Positions 26,382 to 35,312 of a stretch of 64,000 bases of DNA are shown here, piece after piece. The position numbers and the translations under genes were made by a program. A model generated the notes under the pieces. The model saw only the letters and a list, made by a program, of their open reading frames with translations, did no database searches and was not told the DNA's origin. Within the stretch, counting starts at the first letter, position 1. Every line of letters begins with the position of its first letter. The stretch is from Desulfovibrio sp. ZJ209 (GTDB lineage: Bacteria; Desulfobacterota; Desulfovibrionia; Desulfovibrionales; Desulfovibrionaceae), in the NCBI RefSeq assembly GCF_011039135.1, contig NZ_JAAKEJ010000001.1, forward strand, positions 744,001 to 808,000, given 5' to 3'.

Positions 26382-27268
26382 TCCGCCTTCGCGCAGGCTG
26401 CAAGGTGAATCTCGGCCTGCGCGTCCTCGGCCGCAGGCCCGACGGCTATCACGAGCTCGACTCCCTCTTCTGGCCGCTGGCGTGGCCCTGCGACGAGCTC
26501 CGCGTGCGCCTTCGGCCCGGCTCCGGCATCACAGTGCGCTGCGATGCGCCCGGCATCGACCCGGCGCGCAACACGCTCACCAAGGCCCATGCGGCCTTCG
26601 CGGCCATTGCCGGCACGGCGCCGGGCCTTGACGTGGAGCTCGTCAAGCGCATCCCGAGCGGCGCGGGCCTTGGCGGCGGCAGCAGCGATGCCGCCGCGCT
26701 CCTCCTCTGGCTCAATTCCCTCCTTGCCGAGGCGCTGCCGCATGAAGAGCTTGCACGGGCGGCTGTGGCGGTGGGCGCGGACGTGCCCTTCTTTCTCCAG
26801 GCGCGCCCAAGCCGCGTCACCGGCATCGGCGACGTGGTGGAGCCCCTGACCCTCCCCGCCCCTCCCCTCTGGCTCGTGCTCGCCTGCCCTGGCATCCATG
26901 TGTCCACGGCCGAAACCTTCGCGAGGCTCGATGAACTGCGGGCCGGCAACACTCCCCCTCCACCCGCTCCCTGCCAAAACGACTTGACAAACAACGCGGG
27001 CGCGGATAATGGAAATCGTCTTATTGGAGCGGCGCGCCTTGACCTCGAAAATGACCTTGAGGCCGCCGTCTTTCCCCGGCATCCGCAGCTTGCCGGACTC
27101 AAGGCGGAGTTCGCGCGGCTCGGGGCGCTTTCGGCCGGCATGACCGGCAGCGGCTCAAGCGTGTTCGGGCTTTTTGCGGCCGAGGCTGCCGCCCGATATG
27201 CCGTGGCCCGGCTGCGCGGCCGATATCCGCGCGTCTATTGCCAGGCGCTGGGAACTGCTGGGATGTAG
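26378..27268 (+). CDS. ispE: 4-diphosphocytidyl-2-C-methyl-D-erythritol kinase IspE
   Basis: A 296-residue GHMP kinase of the non-mevalonate isoprenoid pathway. Motifs are the N-terminal [19 protein letters not shown], the ATP loop [17 protein letters not shown] and the C-terminal [18 protein letters not shown]. It starts at GTG 26378, overlapping hslV by four bases. Between residues about 190 and 215 is a poorly conserved insert ([20 protein letters not shown]) whose DNA contains a good promoter-like sequence. The stop TAG (27266-27268) falls inside the tRNA-Gln gene, so the last ten coding bases are also the start of the tRNA acceptor stem. Confidence 0.93.
   Translation: MIRLRAGCKVNLGLRVLGRRPDGYHELDSLFWPLAWPCDELRVRLRPGSGITVRCDAPGIDPARNTLTKAHAAFAAIAGTAPGLDVELVKRIPSGAGLGGGSSDAAALLLWLNSLLAEALPHEELARAAVAVGADVPFFLQARPSRVTGIGDVVEPLTLPAPPLWLVLACPGIHVSTAETFARLDELRAGNTPPPPAPCQNDLTNNAGADNGNRLIGAARLDLENDLEAAVFPRHPQLAGLKAEFARLGALSAGMTGSGSSVFGLFAAEAAARYAVARLRGRYPRVYCQALGTAGM
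26984..27010 (+). promoter_or_regulatory. Promoter-like sequence inside ispE, possibly for tRNA-Gln and prs
   Basis: TTGACA (26984-26989) is a perfect -35 element. GATAAT (27005-27010) follows after 15 bases, or ATAATG/TAATGG after 16-17. It lies in a local low-GC patch in the variable insert of IspE, about 250 bases before tRNA-Gln. Confidence 0.4.
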
Positions 27269-27333
27269 CCAAGTGGTAAGGCAACGGGTTTTGGCTCCGT
27301 CATCCGAAGGTTCGAGCCCTTCCATCCCAGCCA
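27259..27333 (+). tRNA. tRNA-Gln (anticodon TTG)
   Basis: A complete 75-base cloverleaf. The acceptor is TGGGATG/CATCCCA with the U1-A72 pair and G73 typical of glutamine tRNA. D arm GCC...GGC; anticodon stem ACGGG/TCCGT with loop TTTTGGC (anticodon TTG); T arm GAAGG/CCTTC with loop TTCGAGC; encoded CCA. Its first ten bases overlap the end of ispE. Without separate transcription it would have to be cut out of the operon mRNA. Confidence 0.95.
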
Positions 27334-27393
27334 ATCAGCGGCAGCGCCGGATGACAGCTGTCGGTTCTTGAACGGATTTGCCAAGGCGGCTCC

Positions 27394-28341
27394 ATGTTCA
27401 GCGACCTGAAAATCGTCACGGGTTCTGCCAATCCCGAGCTTGCCCGGTCCATCTGCGACCACTTGGGCTGCCAGCTCACCCCCACCCTTGCCACGACCTT
27501 CAGTGACGGCGAGCTGCGCGTCGAGATCGGCGACAATGTGCGCGAGGACGACGTTTTTGTCGTCCAGCCCACCTGCCCGCCGGACGTGAACCGCAACTTC
27601 ATGCAGCTCTGCCTCATGATGGACGCCCTCAAGCGCGCGAGCGCCGGGCGCATCACCGCGGTCATCCCCTACTACGCCTATGCCCGGCAGGACCGCAAGG
27701 TCAGCCCGCGCGCGCCCATCAGCGCCAAGATGGTGGCCGATTTCATCAGCGTTGCCGGGGCCGACCGCGTCGTCACCATTGACCTGCACGCCGGGCAGAT
27801 CCAGGGCTTCTTCAACTGCCCGGTGGACAATCTTTTTGCCGTGCCCGTCATGATGGACAGCCTGCGCGACCTGCATGCCGACAATATCGTCATCGTTTCG
27901 CCGGATGCGGGCGGTGTGGAACGCGCGAGGGCCTATGCCAAGCGGCTCAACGCGCCCCTCGCCATCGTGGACAAGCGGCGCGACAAGCCCAATCAGGCCC
28001 AGGCCATGCACGTCATCGGCGATGTGGAGGGCAAGGTCGCCATCGTGGTGGACGACATGATCGACACCGCGGGCACGCTCTGCGCCGGCGCGGAGGTGCT
28101 GCTCAACTACGGCGCCACGCGCATCGTGGCCTGCGCGACGCACCCGGTGCTTTCCGGGCCGGCCATCGACCGCATCAATGCGACCGACGCCCTCTCGCAG
28201 GTCATCGTGACGGACACCATCCCCATCGGCGACAAGCTGGAGCGCTGCCCCAAGCTCAAGGTGGCATCCGTGGCCGCGCTTCTTGGCAAGACCATCCATA
28301 ATATCCATACGGGTTCCTCGGTGAGCGTGCTCTTTGTGTAG
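27394..28341 (+). CDS. prs: Ribose-phosphate pyrophosphokinase
   Basis: A 315-residue enzyme making PRPP from ribose 5-phosphate and ATP for nucleotide, histidine and tryptophan synthesis. It has [20 protein letters not shown] near the N-terminus, [10 protein letters not shown], the pyrophosphate-binding [11 protein letters not shown], and the PRPP loop [12 protein letters not shown]. Length and motifs are those of class I enzymes. It lies 60 bases after tRNA-Gln and 66 before rplY; prs-rplY(ctc)-pth is a common gene order in bacteria and is kept here with one insertion. Confidence 0.95.
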   Translation: MFSDLKIVTGSANPELARSICDHLGCQLTPTLATTFSDGELRVEIGDNVREDDVFVVQPTCPPDVNRNFMQLCLMMDALKRASAGRITAVIPYYAYARQDRKVSPRAPISAKMVADFISVAGADRVVTIDLHAGQIQGFFNCPVDNLFAVPVMMDSLRDLHADNIVIVSPDAGGVERARAYAKRLNAPLAIVDKRRDKPNQAQAMHVIGDVEGKVAIVVDDMIDTAGTLCAGAEVLLNYGATRIVACATHPVLSGPAIDRINATDALSQVIVTDTIPIGDKLERCPKLKVASVAALLGKTIHNIHTGSSVSVLFV

Positions 28342-28407
28342 CGGGCCGGGGAAATCATCAGGGAAGAACAATTTCCGCACGTTTCGGCGGTCAGCAAGGA
28401 GAGCGAG

Positions 28408-29019
28408 ATGAGCATCGAAAAAACATTGAATGTCCAGAAGCGTGATGGCCGCGGCAAGGGCCCCAGCGGCCGTCTGCGTTCCAAGGATCTGGTGCCGGGC
28501 GTCTTCTACACCGCCACAGGCGAGAACGTTATGGTCCAGGCGCCCACCCTGCCGCTTGAAAAGCTCTATGAATCCGTGGGGCATACCACGGTGTTCAACC
28601 TCGAGATCGACGACAACGGCACCAAGGAAGTGCATCCCGTGCTCATCTGGCAGGTGCAGCGCCATCCTTACAAGAACTGCTTTCTCCATATCGACTATTA
28701 CGGCGTGGATCTCGACAAGGAAGTCAAGGTCGATGTGCCGCTGGAATTTGTGGGCGTTGCCAAGGGCACCAAGCTTGGCGGCATCTTGGAGACTTACCGC
28801 GAGAACGTGCGCCTGGCGAGCAAGCCCATGGACATGCCGCAGAAGGTCGTGGTGGACGTGACGGACATGAATATCGGCGACACCATTTCCGTGGCCGACC
28901 TCAAGCTGCCCGAAAATGTCTCCGCCGTGCATGACCGCAATTTCGCCATCGTCAGCGTGCTTGCCAAGAGCAAGGACGATGCGGGCGAAGAGGGCGAGGG
29001 CGAGGCGGCCGCCGAATAG
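28408..29019 (+). CDS. rplY: 50S ribosomal protein L25 (general stress protein Ctc type)
   Basis: A 203-residue long-form L25/Ctc. The N-terminal 5S-rRNA-binding domain (residues 1-95) carries KRDGRGKGPSGRLR and HPVLIWQVQRHPYKNCFLHIDY. The C-terminal TL5-type beta-domain (about 100-190) has VDVPLEFVGVAKGTKLGGIL. The tail is acidic (GEEGEGEAAAE). It binds 5S rRNA in the large subunit. AAGGAGAGCGAG provides a strong ribosome site. Located between prs and a hydrolase gene, with pth beyond it. Confidence 0.94.
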   Translation: MSIEKTLNVQKRDGRGKGPSGRLRSKDLVPGVFYTATGENVMVQAPTLPLEKLYESVGHTTVFNLEIDDNGTKEVHPVLIWQVQRHPYKNCFLHIDYYGVDLDKEVKVDVPLEFVGVAKGTKLGGILETYRENVRLASKPMDMPQKVVVDVTDMNIGDTISVADLKLPENVSAVHDRNFAIVSVLAKSKDDAGEEGEGEAAAE

Positions 29020-29086
29020 CCCTTTCCCGGCTGGCGGCGCTTCCCGGCCCTTGCGCCTTGCGCCGCACGGAACCTGTCTTCATTCC

Positions 29087-29113
29087 GAGGCCGGCCCATC
29101 GCGGGTCGGCCTC
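29087..29113 (+). terminator. Hairpin after rplY, abutting the next start codon
   Basis: GAGGCCGGCCC (29087-29097) and GGGTCGGCCTC (29103-29113) form 11 pairs with one G-T and loop ATCGC. Only TTC separates it from ATG 29117, so there is no T-tract. It may terminate some rplY transcripts, or mask the hydrolase start. Confidence 0.4.
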
Positions 29114-29116
29114 TTC

Positions 29117-30016
29117 ATGTCAGAGCCTGATCCCCGGAAGCCCATGCCGCCAGCCCCGCACTTCCAGCGCCTTGAACACGAGGGCCGCCGCTTCACCCTT
29201 GAGCTCTGGGCCAATCCCGGCGCCGGCAGCGTGCTCGTCTATCCGGGCACCATGCTCTCGCCCCGGCAATACCGGCCGCTCATGCGCGCCCTGCATGACG
29301 CGGGCCTTGCCGTGGCCGGCCTGCATCTCGAAGGGCATGGCGTCAATCCGCACAGGGACGGCTTCACTTTTGCCTCGCTTCTTGAAGACGGCCTCCATGC
29401 GGAGCGCTGGCTGCACGAGGCAGGCCTGGGGCCTGTGGCCGTGTGCGGGCACAGCCAAGGGGGCATCCTCGCCACGGCGCATGCCGGAAAATCGCGCACC
29501 CTCACGGCGGCATTCGCCATCTGCACCATATTGCCGCAAATGCCGGAGGCCATCGGCCTGACGCGCTTTGCGCGGCTTGCCGGGCAGCGCGACCGGCTCG
29601 AGCGCGGCATCGACCGCCTCGGGCGCGCCCTCCCGTGGCTGCCCGTGACCGTGAACTGGTATCTCTCCGTGCGCAGGGTCATGGCTGGGCATGGAGCGCT
29701 CAACATGGACAGGCGCGGCAGCCGCATGAGCTACCCACTGGGTTTTCTGGCGAGCCTGTTCAGTGCCCGCGTTTCCCCGCTGCTCCATTGCCCGTTCCGG
29801 CTCTATAATGCGCGCGATGACGCCCTGTTCACGCCCGAACTTGCGAGCGCCGTGTTCCGCGGGATCAGGGCGCCGCAAAAAAGGCTTGTCTGGCTTTTGA
29901 GGGGCGGCCATCTTGCGCCCATGGCGCCGCGAGAGGCCACCTTCATCGCCCGGGACGCGGCCGCCGTCTGCGCGGGCCTCGGCATGCCGCTGCGCCTCCA
30001 GGCGGCGGGAGCCTGA
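29117..30016 (+). CDS. Alpha/beta-hydrolase (lysophospholipase-like)
   Basis: A 299-residue alpha/beta-hydrolase. The nucleophile elbow is GHSQGG (VAVCGHSQGGILA), preceded by a strand and oxyanion region (VLVYPGTMLSPRQYRPLMRA, LHLEGHGVN). A probable acid residue is in NARDDALFTPE and the catalytic His in LLRGGHLAPM. It resembles serine hydrolases acting on lipid or acyl esters; the substrate cannot be told. No signal peptide is visible. The start is unclear: ATG 29117 lies three bases behind a strong hairpin without a visible ribosome site; ATG 29144 has GGAAG just upstream. It is inserted between rplY and pth, which are often neighbours elsewhere. Confidence 0.75.
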   Translation: MSEPDPRKPMPPAPHFQRLEHEGRRFTLELWANPGAGSVLVYPGTMLSPRQYRPLMRALHDAGLAVAGLHLEGHGVNPHRDGFTFASLLEDGLHAERWLHEAGLGPVAVCGHSQGGILATAHAGKSRTLTAAFAICTILPQMPEAIGLTRFARLAGQRDRLERGIDRLGRALPWLPVTVNWYLSVRRVMAGHGALNMDRRGSRMSYPLGFLASLFSARVSPLLHCPFRLYNARDDALFTPELASAVFRGIRAPQKRLVWLLRGGHLAPMAPREATFIARDAAAVCAGLGMPLRLQAAGA

Positions 30017-30058
30017 CGCCGGGACCGGCCCGAAAATCGTTCTGTGAGGGAGACTTCC

Positions 30059-30667
30059 ATGGACTATACTGGCGCCCTGGTGGGCCTTGGCAATCCCGGC
30101 AACCGCTTTGCGGGCACGCGGCACAACCTGGGCTTCGCCTTTGTGGACTTCGTGCTCGGGCACGCGCGCGAGGCCGGGCAGGTGGAAGCCCTCAACGGAG
30201 CGCGCTTCCAGTGCGATCTCTGGCGCTTCCGCATGAAGGGCCTCTCCGGGCCTTGGCTTGCGGCCAAGCCGCTCACCATGATGAACGCGAGCGGCCATTG
30301 CGTCCAGCCTCTCCTCGCCTGGCACAAGATAGCGCCGGCGAGGCTGGTGGTGGCCCATGACGAGCTCGACATCCCCCCCGGCGAGTTGCGCTACAAATTC
30401 GGCGGCGGCAATGCCGGGCACAATGGGCTCGCCTCCATCTGCGAGCAATTGGGCAGCCCGGATTTCGGGCGCCTGCGCATCGGCATCGGCCGCCCCCCGC
30501 ACAAGGGCGATATCATCAACTGGGTTCTCGGGCGGCCGGCCGCGGAAGATGCGAGGCGCATTGAGGAGGTCATGCCCGCCGCGCTCGAGGTCTTTCTTGC
30601 GGCCGCATCGGGCGATGCAGGCAAGGCCGCCCGGCTGGCGCGCAGCGCCGGGACGCCGGCCCGCTGA
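30059..30667 (+). CDS. pth: Peptidyl-tRNA hydrolase
   Basis: A 202-residue enzyme that frees tRNA from peptidyl-tRNAs dropped by the ribosome. It has VGLGNPGNRFAGTRHNLGF with the catalytic His, AKPLTMMNASG, and the HDELDIPPG loop with the catalytic Asp. ATG 30059 is chosen over GTG 30044 because GAGGGAG lies six bases before it and the family starts here. The C-terminal tail (AASGDAGKAARLARSAGTPAR) is slightly longer than usual. It is the last gene before the carD promoter. Confidence 0.93.
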   Translation: MDYTGALVGLGNPGNRFAGTRHNLGFAFVDFVLGHAREAGQVEALNGARFQCDLWRFRMKGLSGPWLAAKPLTMMNASGHCVQPLLAWHKIAPARLVVAHDELDIPPGELRYKFGGGNAGHNGLASICEQLGSPDFGRLRIGIGRPPHKGDIINWVLGRPAAEDARRIEEVMPAALEVFLAAASGDAGKAARLARSAGTPAR

Positions 30668-30693
30668 GAAAAAGAAAAATCGGTCTCCCCTGC

Positions 30694-30722
30694 TGGACAC
30701 CCATTCGTAAATCCGATATGAT
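30694..30722 (+). promoter_or_regulatory. Predicted promoter of carD
   Basis: TGGACA (30694-30699) and TATGAT (30717-30722) with a 17-base spacer, in a low-GC patch of the 216-base gap after pth. The mRNA leader would be about 155 bases. No riboswitch or terminator was recognised in it. Confidence 0.6.
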
Positions 30723-30883
30723 TTTAACACAGTCGTATTTTGGCGCCTTTGCGCAACCGTGTTTTTGTCCCTGCCTCCCCCCTACGGGAATCGGCCACCC
30801 GGGCGCAGCCGGAATGCCGTCCGCAGCGATGAACCGACTCTTCACAATCTGCGTAGTTGCGCCGCACAGCGCAGGGAAGGCAT

Positions 30884-31408
30884 ATGTTCTCACCGGACAA
30901 GCTCGTGGTGTATCCGGCCCAGGGCGTGGGCAGGATAGAACGCATCGACCACAAAGATATCGGCGGCATTGCCTGCGAATTCTATATCGTGCGCATCCGG
31001 GCCAACAACATCACCCTCATGGTGCCCGTGCACAATGCCGTCAATGTGGGCCTTCGGCCGCTCATCACGCGCAAGGAGGCGAGCCGCATCCTCGACATGC
31101 TGCGCAGTGACCGCGAGCGCACCGTCTTCACCGGCCAGAACTGGAACCGCCGCTTCCGCGAATATTCCGAACGCCTGAAAAGCCCGGAGCTCGCCGTGGT
31201 GGCCGATGTGCTGCGGGAGCTTCTGCTCATCGGCCGTACCAAGGAACTCTCTTTCGGGGAGCGGCGCCTGCTCGAGCAGGCCATGAGCCTCGTGGGCGGC
31301 GAGCTCGCCGAGGTGCTGGGCCTTTCGGCGGAGGAACTGCGCGACGAGCTGACGGCCCTCTACGCCGCGGCCCAACCCACTGCCGAAACCCACTGCCAGA
31401 GCGCCTGA
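30884..31408 (+). CDS. CarD-family transcriptional regulator
   Basis: A 174-residue CarD/CdnL-type protein. The N-terminal RNA-polymerase-interacting Tudor-like domain (MFSPDKLVVYPAQGVGRI, CEFYIVRI, MVPVHNAVNVGLRPLI) is followed by a helical DNA-binding domain (WNRRFREYSERLKSPELAVVADVLRELL, LSFGERRLLEQAMSLV). CarD proteins bind the polymerase beta subunit and stabilise open complexes, often at rRNA promoters. ATG 30884 with AGGGAAGG just upstream starts the domain. A stand-alone gene with its own promoter, upstream of rho, so two global transcription factors are neighbours. Confidence 0.9.
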   Translation: MFSPDKLVVYPAQGVGRIERIDHKDIGGIACEFYIVRIRANNITLMVPVHNAVNVGLRPLITRKEASRILDMLRSDRERTVFTGQNWNRRFREYSERLKSPELAVVADVLRELLLIGRTKELSFGERRLLEQAMSLVGGELAEVLGLSAEELRDELTALYAAAQPTAETHCQSA

Positions 31409-31583
31409 GCGCGGGGACACTTTCGCCAGATTCCGCCCCTCTGGCTCTGCCGGAAACGCGGCGCCCTCTTCGTGCGCGCATGTCTTGCCTGCCCATCTGC
31501 TTGTTCCCATTCAAAGTGCCAGCAAAGCCCGGGCGGAAGAGCGCGGCTTCGTTCAACTTTTTGCGAAATATCCGCTTTTTTCC

Positions 31584-31612
31584 TTGCCATTCGGGTGGGA
31601 ATGCCCTAGTGT
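31584..31612 (+). promoter_or_regulatory. Predicted promoter in the rho leader region
   Basis: The 308-base gap between carD and rho holds TTGCCA (31584-31589) and TAGTGT (31607-31612), 17 bases apart, leaving a leader of roughly 100 bases. No clear hairpin terminator lies after carD. No Shine-Dalgarno sequence stands before the rho ATG at 31717, which is odd for so strong a gene. Confidence 0.45.
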
Positions 31613-31716
31613 TGCTGCCGCACGCCTTGCATCCATCCCATCCTTCCGGCCCTTCGGGCTTCTGTCCGGCTTGGCACTCAGCTGCCCTCACCGTTGCTTG
31701 AAACCTCACTACCTTT

Positions 31717-33012
31717 ATGCGCAAGAAAAAAACCACACCCACCCTGATTACTGACAATGGCCTGAGCCTCACCGACCTCAAAACCCGCAGCATGCAAGAG
31801 CTCATGGAGCTCGCCGAACAGTACGAGATCGAAAATGCCAGTTCCATGCGCAAGCAGGAGCTCATCTTCGCCCTCCTGTCCACCTGCGCCTCGCAAAACG
31901 GCGCCATATATGGCGACGGCGTGCTCGAGATCCTGCCGGACGGTTTCGGCTTTCTCCGCTCCCCGCTGTACAGCTTCATGCCCGGCCCCGACGACATCTA
32001 TGTATCCCCCTCCCAGATCCGCCGCTTCTCGCTGCGCAAGGGCGATGTGGTTTCAGGCCAGATACGCCCCCCCAAGGAGGGCGAGCGGTATTTCGCCCTG
32101 CTCAAGGTGACGGAGATTGGCTTTGAGCCGCCGGAAAACGCCAAGAATCTCGTTCTCTTCGACAACCTGACCCCCATCTATCCCGACCGGCAGCTCGTCA
32201 TGGAAAATGGCGAGAAGAATCTCTCCAACCGCGTCATCGACCTCATGGCGCCCATCGGCTGCGGCCAGCGCGGCCTTATCGTGGCGCCGCCGCGCACGGG
32301 CAAGACCATCCTGCTCCAGTCGCTCGCCAATGCCATCATCGCCAACAATCCCGACGTCTACCTCATCGTGCTGCTCATTGACGAGCGCCCCGAGGAAGTG
32401 ACGGACATGGAGCGCACGGTCAAGAAGGCAGAGGTCATCAGCTCCACCTTCGACGAGCCGCCGCAGCGCCATGTGCAGGTCTGCGAAATGGTGCTCGAAA
32501 AGGCCAAGCGCCTTGTGGAGCGCAAGCGGGACGTGGTCATCCTGCTGGATTCCATCACGCGCCTCGGGCGCGCCTACAACGCGGTGACGCCCTCTTCCGG
32601 CCGGGTGCTCTCCGGCGGCCTGGACGCCAACGCCCTGCAGCGGCCCAAGCGCTTCTTCGGCGCGGCCCGCAATATCGAGGAAGGCGGCAGCCTCACCATC
32701 ATCGCCACCGCGCTCATCGACACGGGCTCGCGCATGGACGAGGTCATTTTTGAGGAGTTCAAGGGCACGGGCAACATGGAGATCTATCTCGACCGCCACC
32801 TCTCCGAAAAGCGCGTCTTCCCGGCCATCGACATCAACCGCACGGGCACCCGCAAGGAAGACCTGCTGCTCCCGGACGACGTGCTCAACCGGGTCTGGCT
32901 GCTGCGCAAGATCCTCGCGCCCATGGCGCCGCTCGACAGCATGGAGTTCCTCCTCGACAAGATGCGCGGCACCCCCTCCAACAAGGACTTTCTCAACGCC
33001 ATGGGCAAGTAG
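31717..33012 (+). CDS. rho: Transcription termination factor Rho
   Basis: A 431-residue hexameric RNA helicase that ends transcription at rut sites. It has an N-terminal helical part ([20 protein letters not shown]), the cold-shock-like RNA-binding domain ([19 protein letters not shown]), Walker A in [13 protein letters not shown], Walker B in [16 protein letters not shown] and the Q-loop/R-loop region ([21 protein letters not shown]). Length is normal and no extra domain is inserted. The start is set by the conserved N-terminus; the upstream region lacks a clear ribosome site. Confidence 0.96.
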   Translation: MRKKKTTPTLITDNGLSLTDLKTRSMQELMELAEQYEIENASSMRKQELIFALLSTCASQNGAIYGDGVLEILPDGFGFLRSPLYSFMPGPDDIYVSPSQIRRFSLRKGDVVSGQIRPPKEGERYFALLKVTEIGFEPPENAKNLVLFDNLTPIYPDRQLVMENGEKNLSNRVIDLMAPIGCGQRGLIVAPPRTGKTILLQSLANAIIANNPDVYLIVLLIDERPEEVTDMERTVKKAEVISSTFDEPPQRHVQVCEMVLEKAKRLVERKRDVVILLDSITRLGRAYNAVTPSSGRVLSGGLDANALQRPKRFFGAARNIEEGGSLTIIATALIDTGSRMDEVIFEEFKGTGNMEIYLDRHLSEKRVFPAIDINRTGTRKEDLLLPDDVLNRVWLLRKILAPMAPLDSMEFLLDKMRGTPSNKDFLNAMGK

Positions 33013-33084
33013 CCCCAGGCGTTGGCCTGCCCCGGCACGGCGCGCCCTTCCTCTTCCCGCGCCCTGCCGGGCTCTTCAGCCAGG

Positions 33085-33909
33085 ATGTCGTCTCCCGATA
33101 CTCCCGCGCCCCAAGTTACGCCGCCGCAACTCGAGCTGCCGTGGCCCTCATTGTGCGAGGGGCCAAGGCTTTTCATCCTTGCGACCACGCCGGGCGGCCG
33201 CAGCCAGAGTCTTGGCCGCTTTTTGGGCGCGGCCTTCGTGGCCTTCGGGGTGCTCCTCCTGCTCGTGGGCACCCAGAAAGGCCTTCCCCCGGCGCTGGCG
33301 GGCGGGGGCGCCTCTATTTTCGCCGGCCTTGGCCTGCTCGCGGCCGTGCGCCGGGGCGCGGCCCCGCTTTTGCTGCTGGATGGCGAGAGGGGCACGGCCA
33401 TCCTGTGCCGGCGCCGCCTTGGCGCGCGGGCCTTCAGGACTTTTCCGCTAGAGGGCCTGGAATGGACTGCGAGCCCAGACGGGGGGCACGTCTTCATCCG
33501 CCCGCTGGCCAATGGCACAGCAGGCCAGGAGATCCCGGCCGTGCCCTCCCGCATTCCAGACCGGGAATGGCGGGAGGGGATGACGCTCCCCACGCCTGGG
33601 GGGGAAGCCGGGGCGGCTATCGCCGCGCTCAAGCTCTGGCAAAGCCTCGCCCGACAGGGTGAAGCGCCCGCTGTCCCCGATGCCTGCGACAGCGCCGAGT
33701 TCTCCACCCTTTTGGGCAAAAAGCTGCCTGCGGCACTTCTATCGAGCCTTGACGGAAGTGACGCGGCACTATGGCAGGCGGGAAAAGAAGAAGATGAGAG
33801 GGACGAGGCGCCGGCACGGCCCCTGCGCATGCCCTCCCCGCCCCATCCTGAAATCCGGCGCGCGCCTGATTTGCGGGAGAGTTCCGCCCGCAGGGACAAG
33901 CGGGACTAG
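33085..33909 (+). CDS. Hypothetical membrane protein with two hydrophobic segments
   Basis: A 274-residue protein of no recognised family. Two hydrophobic segments near residues 43-60 (FLGAAFVAFGVLLLLVG) and 66-85 (ALAGGGASIFAGLGLLAAV) could form a membrane hairpin. The remaining 190 residues are soluble and probably cytoplasmic, with a short beta-like part (LLLLDGERGTAILCRRR, LEGLEWTASPDGGHVFIRP) and a charged Pro/Arg-rich tail. The start is uncertain: ATG 33085 has AGG immediately before it, and TTG 33022 is also possible. It follows rho and converges with the glycosyltransferase gene, 17 bases apart. Base composition is like the neighbours. Confidence 0.55.
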   Translation: MSSPDTPAPQVTPPQLELPWPSLCEGPRLFILATTPGGRSQSLGRFLGAAFVAFGVLLLLVGTQKGLPPALAGGGASIFAGLGLLAAVRRGAAPLLLLDGERGTAILCRRRLGARAFRTFPLEGLEWTASPDGGHVFIRPLANGTAGQEIPAVPSRIPDREWREGMTLPTPGGEAGAAIAALKLWQSLARQGEAPAVPDACDSAEFSTLLGKKLPAALLSSLDGSDAALWQAGKEEDERDEAPARPLRMPSPPHPEIRRAPDLRESSARRDKRD

Positions 33910-33926
33910 GGGCCAGCTGGCCCTCT

Positions 33927-35312
33927 TCAGGCAAGCGCCGTGTGCAACCGTTCCACGCGCTCCAGCGCGCACCGCCAGGCTGCCTTGGAAGAGTCCTCAT
34001 TTTGGAGCGCCATCTGCGCGTGCCCGGCGAAGATGCGCAGCATGGGCGGCTGCGAGAGCCAGAAGTCCTCGGGGAGCGGCGCGCCCCCCTGCCGGGCCCA
34101 CTTCGTGAGCAGGCGGTCAACGGCTGCCCGCAGCCGCCCGGCGAGCACGGGCTGCGCCTGAATCAGCGCTTCGGCGCGGCCCTCAAGCAGGGGCATGAAT
34201 TCCGGCGCCGAAAACGCGAGAAAGGCCCCCTGCCAGAAATCTTCCAGCAAGCGCGCCGCTGAGGGGTCAGGCCCCACTGGGACAAGCGTGTGCAGCCCGA
34301 GTTCGTCCCGGCCCGTACGCAGCAACTGCAAGCCGGGCCAATCCGCATCGCCCCGGATATCTTTCGGATGGTCCAGCACGGCGTGGACGGCGCGCGCCAC
34401 GCCCTCGGGGCTGAACGCCGCCTTGCAGGCGAGGCGCGGCCGCTGGCAGCTCCAGCAGCCCACGCAGCTCATGGCCGCGCGGAGCACCCACTGCCCCGGC
34501 GAGACCGGGCCCGTCTCCCGGGCGTGCACGGGGCCCATGGAGAGGTTGAGCACGGGCACGCCCAGCCAGTCCGCAAGGTGCATGGGGCCGGTGTCGGGGG
34601 TGATGCAGAGGTCAAGGCCGCGCATGACGGCCGCCACCTCGCGCAGGGGCAGGCGACCGCAAAGGTTGGCTTGCGGCAGCCGGGCGAGCCGCCCTACTTC
34701 CTCCCCCAGTTCGCGCTCGGCCGGCCCCCCGAGAAAGACCGGCACGAGCCCTGAACGCACAAGGCGCCCGGCGAGGCGCGCCCAGAAGCGGGCGTCCGGG
34801 CGCTTGGCGGGTTCGCTCGCGCCGAGCACAAGGCCCACGCGCCCTTCCCTGGCGCGCTCCGGGCGCCCCGCCGGCGAAGGCCACGGAGAGCCCGGCGGCA
34901 GCACGTCCAGCCTGTGCAGGTCGGCCCAGTGAAAGGCATTGTGGCGGTTGTTGCGCGTGAGCGCCGTGCGGTACAATTGCCAGAAGCCCTTGACGCGCAA
35001 GGCGCCGCCCCCGGCCACGGGGCCGAGCTTGAGGGGGGCGGTGAGCTTCGCCATGCAGGCCGCGGCGTCCTCCCGGCTGTCAAGATTTATTGCCGCGGCA
35101 TAGCGGCGGCCGGCCAGGGCCGGCAGGTGCTCCGGCGGGAAAAAGACGGCCTGCGGCGCGAGCGGCATGAGCTCCTGAAAAAAGCGCGGGTCGGCCGCCA
35201 CCCACAGCGGGTGTCCCTGGTAGCGGCGCCCGAGCTCCATGAGCAGGGGGAAGGTGAGGATGAGATCCCCCATGCGCCTGAGCTGGAGGACGAGGACCGG
35301 GTCGGCGCTCAT
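33927..35312 (-). CDS. Glycosyltransferase family 9 (heptosyltransferase-like) with C-terminal extension
   Basis: A 461-residue GT9 protein. The N-terminus [19 protein letters not shown] is the family start. The C-lobe has [20 protein letters not shown] and the donor-binding [22 protein letters not shown] cysteine cluster [15 protein letters not shown] (C-x2-C-x2-C-x6-C) follows, more cysteine-rich than most GT9 members. The last 120 residues are an extra helical part of unknown role. GT9 enzymes add heptose or related sugars to lipid A-core or to proteins. ATG 35312 overlaps the stop of the preceding gene by four bases. It is the last gene of a five-gene minus-strand unit. Confidence 0.82.
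   Translation of the reverse strand: MSADPVLVLQLRRMGDLILTFPLLMELGRRYQGHPLWVAADPRFFQELMPLAPQAVFFPPEHLPALAGRRYAAAINLDSREDAAACMAKLTAPLKLGPVAGGGALRVKGFWQLYRTALTRNNRHNAFHWADLHRLDVLPPGSPWPSPAGRPERAREGRVGLVLGASEPAKRPDARFWARLAGRLVRSGLVPVFLGGPAERELGEEVGRLARLPQANLCGRLPLREVAAVMRGLDLCITPDTGPMHLADWLGVPVLNLSMGPVHARETGPVSPGQWVLRAAMSCVGCWSCQRPRLACKAAFSPEGVARAVHAVLDHPKDIRGDADWPGLQLLRTGRDELGLHTLVPVGPDPSAARLLEDFWQGAFLAFSAPEFMPLLEGRAEALIQAQPVLAGRLRAAVDRLLTKWARQGGAPLPEDFWLSQPPMLRIFAGHAQMALQNEDSSKAAWRCALERVERLHTALA

Noticed and set aside
34430..34480. Cysteine cluster in the GT9 protein as an iron-sulfur site
   Set aside because: GT9 enzymes often carry scattered cysteines in this loop, and the spacing alone is not enough to claim a cluster.
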